Of a DNA stretch of 9,099 nucleotides, positions 5,663 through 9,099 are shown piece by piece (within the stretch, counting starts at the first letter, position 1; each line of letters opens with the position of its first letter). Both the position numbers and the translations under genes were made by a program. The notes under the pieces are model-generated. The model did no database searches and was not told where the DNA came from. It saw nothing but the letters and a program-made list of their open reading frames with translations. The DNA lies in the NCBI GenBank assembly GCA_944386375.1, contig CALXAW010000053.1, forward strand, positions 1 through 9,099, written 5' to 3'. Source of the DNA: an uncultured Clostridia bacterium (GTDB lineage Bacteria > Bacillota > Clostridia > TANB77 > CAG-508).

Positions 5663-7294
5663 TTATATACTCCGTAACTTTTCTAGCACTTTATATATTT
5701 TTTGCCCATATGGTATCATATATATTTCTTCTTTATTAAAAATTTTTAATGCTACAACTGCTAATATATATATGATTATAGCGAATATTATTGCAATTAT
5801 TGTTGCCAATCTTTCTGCAATTATACCATTTAATACAATAAATACACAATATGAGCAAATTGCCATTATTATTGTTGCTATAATTGGTTTTACTACAAAT
5901 TTTGAAAATGTTAAATTTAGTTTTATATTTCTTCTAAGTACATTTATTGCTATTGTAAATGCTACTAAGTGGCATGCAACAGAACCTATTGCAGCTCCAT
6001 TTGCCCCAATCCATGGTATTGGAACCAATATTGTATTTAATATTAATTTAGTTATAACTCCACATCCTAATGCAAATGCTGGAACCATTACTTTACCAAA
6101 ACCTTGCAATGCTCCATTTATGGTTTGGTCTAATATTGTAAATATTATTGTAAATGCACTTATTTGCAATATTACAGCACCTGCATTTGCATTTGGAAAT
6201 AGTAAATTTAATATTGGTTGTGCAAATATACACATTCCTATTGTACAAGGTAAACCTATTAACATTGAGACTAATAGTGAAAACGAAGTTCTTTTTGTTG
6301 CTGTTTTTGTGTCTTTTTTTGCTCTAGCAGCTGCAATTGCTGGCACCAAAGCCGTTGCAAATGCTATATTTATTGAAAGTGGTAAGCTTGTTAGAGTATC
6401 TACTTTTCCACTTAATATTCCATATTGTATTTTTGCCTCTGCTTCTGGCAAAAATTCCTTTAGCCCTCTTACAACTGTAAATGAATCTATATTTTTATTT
6501 AGTGAAGACATTATTGCAGATAGTGCCATAGGAATAGATACAAATAATATATTCCTAACTATCATTATTATTCTTTCTTTTTTATAATTTACTGTTGAAG
6601 CAATTTCTGTTGCTATTTCTTTTCTTTGGCTTCTATAATATAAAAATAAATATGAAAATCCTAAAAATGTTGCAGCTGTTGTTGCTAAGTTTGCTCCTGC
6701 AGCCATAAATTGTGTTGATACTCCAGACATTATTGCTATTATTTCTACAAATATTATTGTTAGTACTGTTTTAAATATTTGCTCTAATGTTTGAGACCTT
6801 GCTGTTGTTTTCATACTTTGTCTTCCATTAAAATAGCCTCTCATTACTGACGAAACTGCTACAAAAAATATTGCAGGTGATAATGCTACTAATGTCATTT
6901 CTGATTCTGGTATTTGAAGCCAATTATTTGCAATGTTTTCTGCCCCAAAAAACAGTAGCATACTTCCTACCATACCTATTACAGCAAATGTTGCAAATCC
7001 AATTTTAAATATTCTATTTGCACCTTTATGGTCTCCTATTGCAACTCTTTCTGAAACTAACTTTGCAATTGCATTTGGTACTCCTATTGACGATACTGTA
7101 AGTAATAATGCATAAATCTGATATGCACCATTTGATATGGCATTTCCGGCATCTCCAAACCCTTCTCTATTTGTTAAATATAATGTATATACCAAGCCTA
7201 ATATTTTTATTAATATTTGAGAAAACATAATTGTGAGTACACCTTGCATAAAGCCTTCTTTTTTGCTTCTTTTTTCCTCCACTCCTTTTTCCAA
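5663..7294 (-). CDS. SpoVB/YtgP-like polysaccharide or lipid II flippase (MOP superfamily)
   Basis: This is a polytopic membrane protein of the MOP/MATE-like polysaccharide transporter group. Relatives (B. subtilis SpoVB and YtgP/MurJ) move lipid-linked cell-wall precursors across the membrane, SpoVB being needed for the spore cortex. Hydrophobic segments are spread over the whole protein, fitting about 14 helices. The family motif RGYFNGRQSMKTTARSQTLE lies at about 152-171, and GALQGFGKVMVPAF is in the C-terminal half. Start choice: the frame stays open to a GTG at 7303, but AGGGAG (about 7308-7303 on the minus strand) overlaps that codon and sits 8 nt before TTG at 7294, so TTG is preferred (543 residues). 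ATG at 7249 with a weak AGAAGG upstream is an alternative that keeps the first helix. A good promoter lies at 7355-7327. Whether it is SpoVB or a vegetative paralogue cannot be decided here. Confidence 0.88.
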   Translation of the reverse strand: MEKGVEEKRSKKEGFMQGVLTIMFSQILIKILGLVYTLYLTNREGFGDAGNAISNGAYQIYALLLTVSSIGVPNAIAKLVSERVAIGDHKGANRIFKIGFATFAVIGMVGSMLLFFGAENIANNWLQIPESEMTLVALSPAIFFVAVSSVMRGYFNGRQSMKTTARSQTLEQIFKTVLTIIFVEIIAIMSGVSTQFMAAGANLATTAATFLGFSYLFLYYRSQRKEIATEIASTVNYKKERIIMIVRNILFVSIPMALSAIMSSLNKNIDSFTVVRGLKEFLPEAEAKIQYGILSGKVDTLTSLPLSINIAFATALVPAIAAARAKKDTKTATKRTSFSLLVSMLIGLPCTIGMCIFAQPILNLLFPNANAGAVILQISAFTIIFTILDQTINGALQGFGKVMVPAFALGCGVITKLILNTILVPIPWIGANGAAIGSVACHLVAFTIAINVLRRNIKLNLTFSKFVVKPIIATIIMAICSYCVFIVLNGIIAERLATIIAIIFAIIIYILAVVALKIFNKEEIYMIPYGQKIYKVLEKLRSI

Positions 7295-7326
7295 ATAAAT
7301 CACTCCCTAATCTATTGTACTTCTAC

Positions 7327-7355
7327 ATTATAAAATTAATTACTCATTTTCGCAA
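7327..7355 (-). promoter_or_regulatory. Promoter of the SpoVB/YtgP-like gene
   Basis: On the minus strand, TTGCGA (7355-7350) and a perfect TATAAT (7332-7327) are separated by 17 nt. The predicted start near 7320 gives a leader of about 26 nt before the TTG at 7294, supporting a start near there over the ATG at 7249. The boxes look sigma-A-like rather than like a mother-cell sigma factor, which argues for vegetative expression. Confidence 0.7.
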
Positions 7356-7395
7356 GAACTTTTCCATATATTTTTCAAAAAATAGGTCAAAAGCA

Positions 7396-7424
7396 TTGAC
7401 AAAACCGTAATTTTGTATTATACT
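7396..7424 (+). promoter_or_regulatory. Promoter of the rplM-rpsI operon
   Basis: A consensus -35 TTGACA (7396-7401) and a -10 TATACT (7419-7424) are separated by 17 nt. The predicted start is near 7431, giving a leader of about 107 nt. It is back to back with the flippase promoter, the two -35 boxes being 40 nt apart. Confidence 0.85.
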
Positions 7425-7430
7425 GTTTTA

Positions 7431-7537
7431 GTATTTTGTAAATATGTAATTTAGGTATAAAACTTCTCCCCGGTGGTTTTGTATTTAAAATACATAATAA
7501 ATTTTAAAAAAATAATAATAGGAGGGTAATTTTTACC
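7431..7537 (+). promoter_or_regulatory. rplM leader, candidate L13 autoregulatory leader
   Basis: The 107-nt untranslated leader contains a stem, GTATAAAAC (7455-7463) with GTTTTGTAT (7476-7484), of 9 pairs including two G-T pairs. It encloses the only GC-rich segment of the leader, TTCTCCCCGGTG (7464-7475). Structured L13 leaders thought to bind L13 are known in low-GC Gram-positives, and position and size fit. I assign it by position and hairpin, not by a confirmed covariance match. The RBS AGGAGGG (7520-7526) lies 11 nt before the ATG. Confidence 0.5.
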
Positions 7538-7972
7538 ATGAATAATACTACATATAGTGCAAAAAAAGGTGAAGTTGAAAGTAAATGGTATATTTTAGAT
7601 GCTGCTGGCAAACCATTAGGTAGAGTAGCTACAGAAGCAGCTAAATTATTAAGAGGAAAACATAAACCAACTTTTACACCTCATATTGATACAGGTGATC
7701 ATGTTATAATAATTAATTGTAAAGATGCTGTTTTAACAGGAAATAAATTAAACCAAAAAGTTTACAGACATCATTCAGGTTATATTGGAGGAATGAAAGA
7801 AGTTCCTGCAAAAGTAATGCTTGAAAAAAATCCAGAAAAAGCTATGACTTTAGCTATAAAAGGAATGTTACCACATAACTCTTTAGGAAGAGCTTCTTTA
7901 AAGAAACTAAGAGTTTATGCAGGTAGTGAACATGAAAATCAAGCACAAAAACCAGAAGTTTGGGAATTTTAA
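7538..7972 (+). CDS. rplM: 50S ribosomal protein L13 (uL13)
   Basis: L13 is an early-assembly protein of the large ribosomal subunit that binds 23S rRNA. Its 144 residues are the usual length. Family features visible are WYILDAAGKPLGRVATEAAK (17-36), LLRGKHKPTFTPHIDTGDHV (37-56), the KVYRHHSGYIGG segment (about 74-85), and the C-terminal GMLPHNSLGRASLKKLRVYA signature (109-128). It is the first gene of the universal L13-S9 operon: rpsI starts 18 nt after its stop. An upstream promoter (7396-7424) and a structured leader suggest autoregulation. Nothing is unusual in the protein itself. Confidence 0.98.
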   Translation: MNNTTYSAKKGEVESKWYILDAAGKPLGRVATEAAKLLRGKHKPTFTPHIDTGDHVIIINCKDAVLTGNKLNQKVYRHHSGYIGGMKEVPAKVMLEKNPEKAMTLAIKGMLPHNSLGRASLKKLRVYAGSEHENQAQKPEVWEF

Positions 7973-7990
7973 TTAAGGAGGAAATAAAAA

Positions 7991-8392
7991 ATGCCTAAAA
8001 CACAAAATATAACATATTATGGTACAGGTAGAAGAAAAAGTTCTATAGCTAGAGTTAGATTATTAGAAGGAACTGGTAAAATAACAATTAACGGAAAAGA
8101 TATTGACGAGTTTTTCGGTTTAGAAACTCTAAAAGTTATTGCTAGACAACCACTAACAGTTACAAATACAACTGCTAAATATGATGTTATTTGTACTGTT
8201 AAAGGTGGAGGTTATACAGGTCAAGCAGGTGCAATACGTCATGGTATTGCAAGAGCTTTAAATGAAGCAAATGTAGAATATAGACCACTTCTTAAATCTA
8301 ATGGTTTCTTAACAAGAGATCCTAGAATGAAAGAAAGAAAAAAATACGGTCTTAAAAAGGCCCGCAAGGCACCACAATTTAGCAAACGTTAA
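7991..8392 (+). CDS. rpsI: 30S ribosomal protein S9 (uS9)
   Basis: S9 is a small-subunit head protein whose basic C-terminal tail reaches the P-site tRNA. Its 133 residues are normal. It opens with YYGTGRRKSSIARVRLLEGT (9-28), has the GGGYTGQAGAIRHGIARALN signature (72-91), and ends in the conserved GLKKARKAPQFSKR with terminal Ser-Lys-Arg. The ATG has AAGGAGG (7975-7981) at 9 nt spacing and follows rplM by 18 nt, so the two are co-transcribed. A strong hairpin terminator follows at 8420-8453. Confidence 0.98.
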   Translation: MPKTQNITYYGTGRRKSSIARVRLLEGTGKITINGKDIDEFFGLETLKVIARQPLTVTNTTAKYDVICTVKGGGYTGQAGAIRHGIARALNEANVEYRPLLKSNGFLTRDPRMKERKKYGLKKARKAPQFSKR

Positions 8393-8419
8393 AAGAACAA
8401 GGTGGCTTTCCGATTGTAT

Positions 8420-8453
8420 AAAACCACAGAAGTTTCAGCACTTCTGTGGTTTT
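8420..8453. terminator. Bidirectional terminator between rpsI and yunB
   Basis: AAAACCACAGAAG (8420-8432) and CTTCTGTGGTTTT (8441-8453) are perfect 13-bp arms around an 8-nt loop, with A/T runs at both ends so it can act on both strands. The right arm overlaps the TAA stop codon of yunB (8454-8452), so the two convergent genes share one compact terminator. Confidence 0.92.
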
Positions 8454-9099
8454 ATTCTACTACTTCAATTGCTTGTGAGCCTTCTAGTCCTTCTAAATTG
8501 TAGTATGTTGAAGGTATTTTACCTACTATTACATTTTCTGCAATTAATACTTGGTTTGTAATTTGCTCTTCTATGGTATTAAATGGTGTTAATATACTTA
8601 TATTGCATTTTATTTGCAAATATACTCTATGAAGAGTTTGATTTATTCCCTGTGCTGCAAATTCACTTTTTAGTTCTGTTTCTATATTTCCTATTGTTGA
8701 TATTTTTATATTAACATTTGGCCCTCTACTAGCTAATAATTTTACTCCTGTAAATGTTCCTAATGCAATACCTATATCATCTCTTCCTTGATTATTTATT
8801 TCATTTTGTATATTAACTTCAATTGATGATGTTATTTGATTTACAGGTACTACATTTAATTTTATCATATTTATATTACCTTCATTGTCTTTTTCTATTG
8901 TAAATATATCTTCATAACTATATTCTTTTATTATATTACTTACCTGTTCATTTGTAATAATTGTTGCAAGTGATTTTGCCTTTTCTTTGCATATTGCATC
9001 AAATACTGGGCCTACTGCATCTAATATTGTTTTAAATACCAAAATTGCTATTAGTAAAATAATTAATATTTTACTTGCTTTTTTTATGTTTTTTGAATT
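8452..9099 (-). CDS. yunB: Sporulation protein YunB, N-terminus cut by window edge
   Basis: YunB is a membrane-anchored protein conserved in spore-forming Firmicutes and under mother-cell (sigma-E) control in B. subtilis; its molecular function is not known. The frame is open from the right edge to TAA at 8454-8452, giving 215 visible residues. A lysine-rich stretch (KNIKKASK) precedes one membrane segment, ILIILLIAILVF (11-22). Conserved family segments follow: GIALGTFTGVKLLASRGPNV (110-129), SEFAAQGINQTLHRVYLQI (145-163) and VGKIPSTYY (192-200). A TTG at 9042 could be read as a start, but it would remove the membrane anchor, so the true start must lie beyond the window. It is convergent with rpsI and shares its terminator. 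Together with the flippase it suggests a sporulating lineage. Confidence 0.88.
   Translation of the reverse strand, partial: NSKNIKKASKILIILLIAILVFKTILDAVGPVFDAICKEKAKSLATIITNEQVSNIIKEYSYEDIFTIEKDNEGNINMIKLNVVPVNQITSSIEVNIQNEINNQGRDDIGIALGTFTGVKLLASRGPNVNIKISTIGNIETELKSEFAAQGINQTLHRVYLQIKCNISILTPFNTIEEQITNQVLIAENVIVGKIPSTYYNLEGLEGSQAIEVVE

Noticed and set aside
5772..6587. 271-codon open frame on the plus strand
   Set aside because: It is antisense to the flippase gene. The low-complexity Ile/Asn/Ala-rich translation mirrors membrane-helix codons, and it has no RBS; a shadow frame.

Overview
This is an AT-rich stretch (very low GC by eye, with A/T-ending codons throughout) from a Gram-positive bacterium of the Firmicutes, most likely a Clostridia-type lineage. 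Evidence for this is the strong AGGAGG-type ribosome binding sites, sigma-A-like TTGACA/TATAAT promoters, intrinsic hairpin/T-tract terminators, a MecA-N-type penicillin-binding protein, and two families tied to sporulation in Firmicutes (a SpoVB/YtgP-like flippase and YunB). The organism is therefore probably a spore former or descended from one. Species cannot be assigned from this window.

Layout, left to right: (1) 1-615, minus: scpB (condensin accessory subunit), running off the left edge, with its own promoter. (2) 616-827: divergent control region with an AT hairpin and back-to-back promoters. (3) 828-995, plus: an unrecognised 55-residue, highly charged protein with a textbook RBS and extended -10 promoter. 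(4) 996-1158: aspS promoter overlapped by a 23-bp dyad, then a leader containing a hairpin element. (5) 1159-2922, plus: aspS. (6) 2903-2950: a 22-bp-stem bidirectional terminator that starts inside aspS. (7) 2955-4976, minus: class B penicillin-binding protein. (8) 4977-5237: non-coding block of three successive inverted repeats (about 160 bp) plus the terminator of HU. (9) 5238-5516, minus: HU. (10) 5663-7294, minus: SpoVB/YtgP-like membrane flippase. (11) 7304-7537: divergent promoters and the rplM leader. (12) 7538-8392, plus: rplM-rpsI. (13) 8420-8453: shared bidirectional terminator. (14) 8452-9099, minus: yunB, running off the right edge.

Most genes are core housekeeping: chromosome organisation (ScpB, HU), translation (AspRS, L13, S9), and cell-wall or spore-envelope assembly (PBP, flippase, YunB). 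I see no phage, transposase, CRISPR, toxin-antitoxin or biosynthetic cluster, and no clear undescribed multi-gene system. The most interesting material is non-coding: a structured block at 5009-5167 whose conserved core (GCATTG, then TAGCGACTTTT, then a long hairpin) recurs in the same orientation in the aspS leader at 1070-1128, suggesting a dispersed intergenic repeat family. The small 828-995 gene is the main protein-level unknown.
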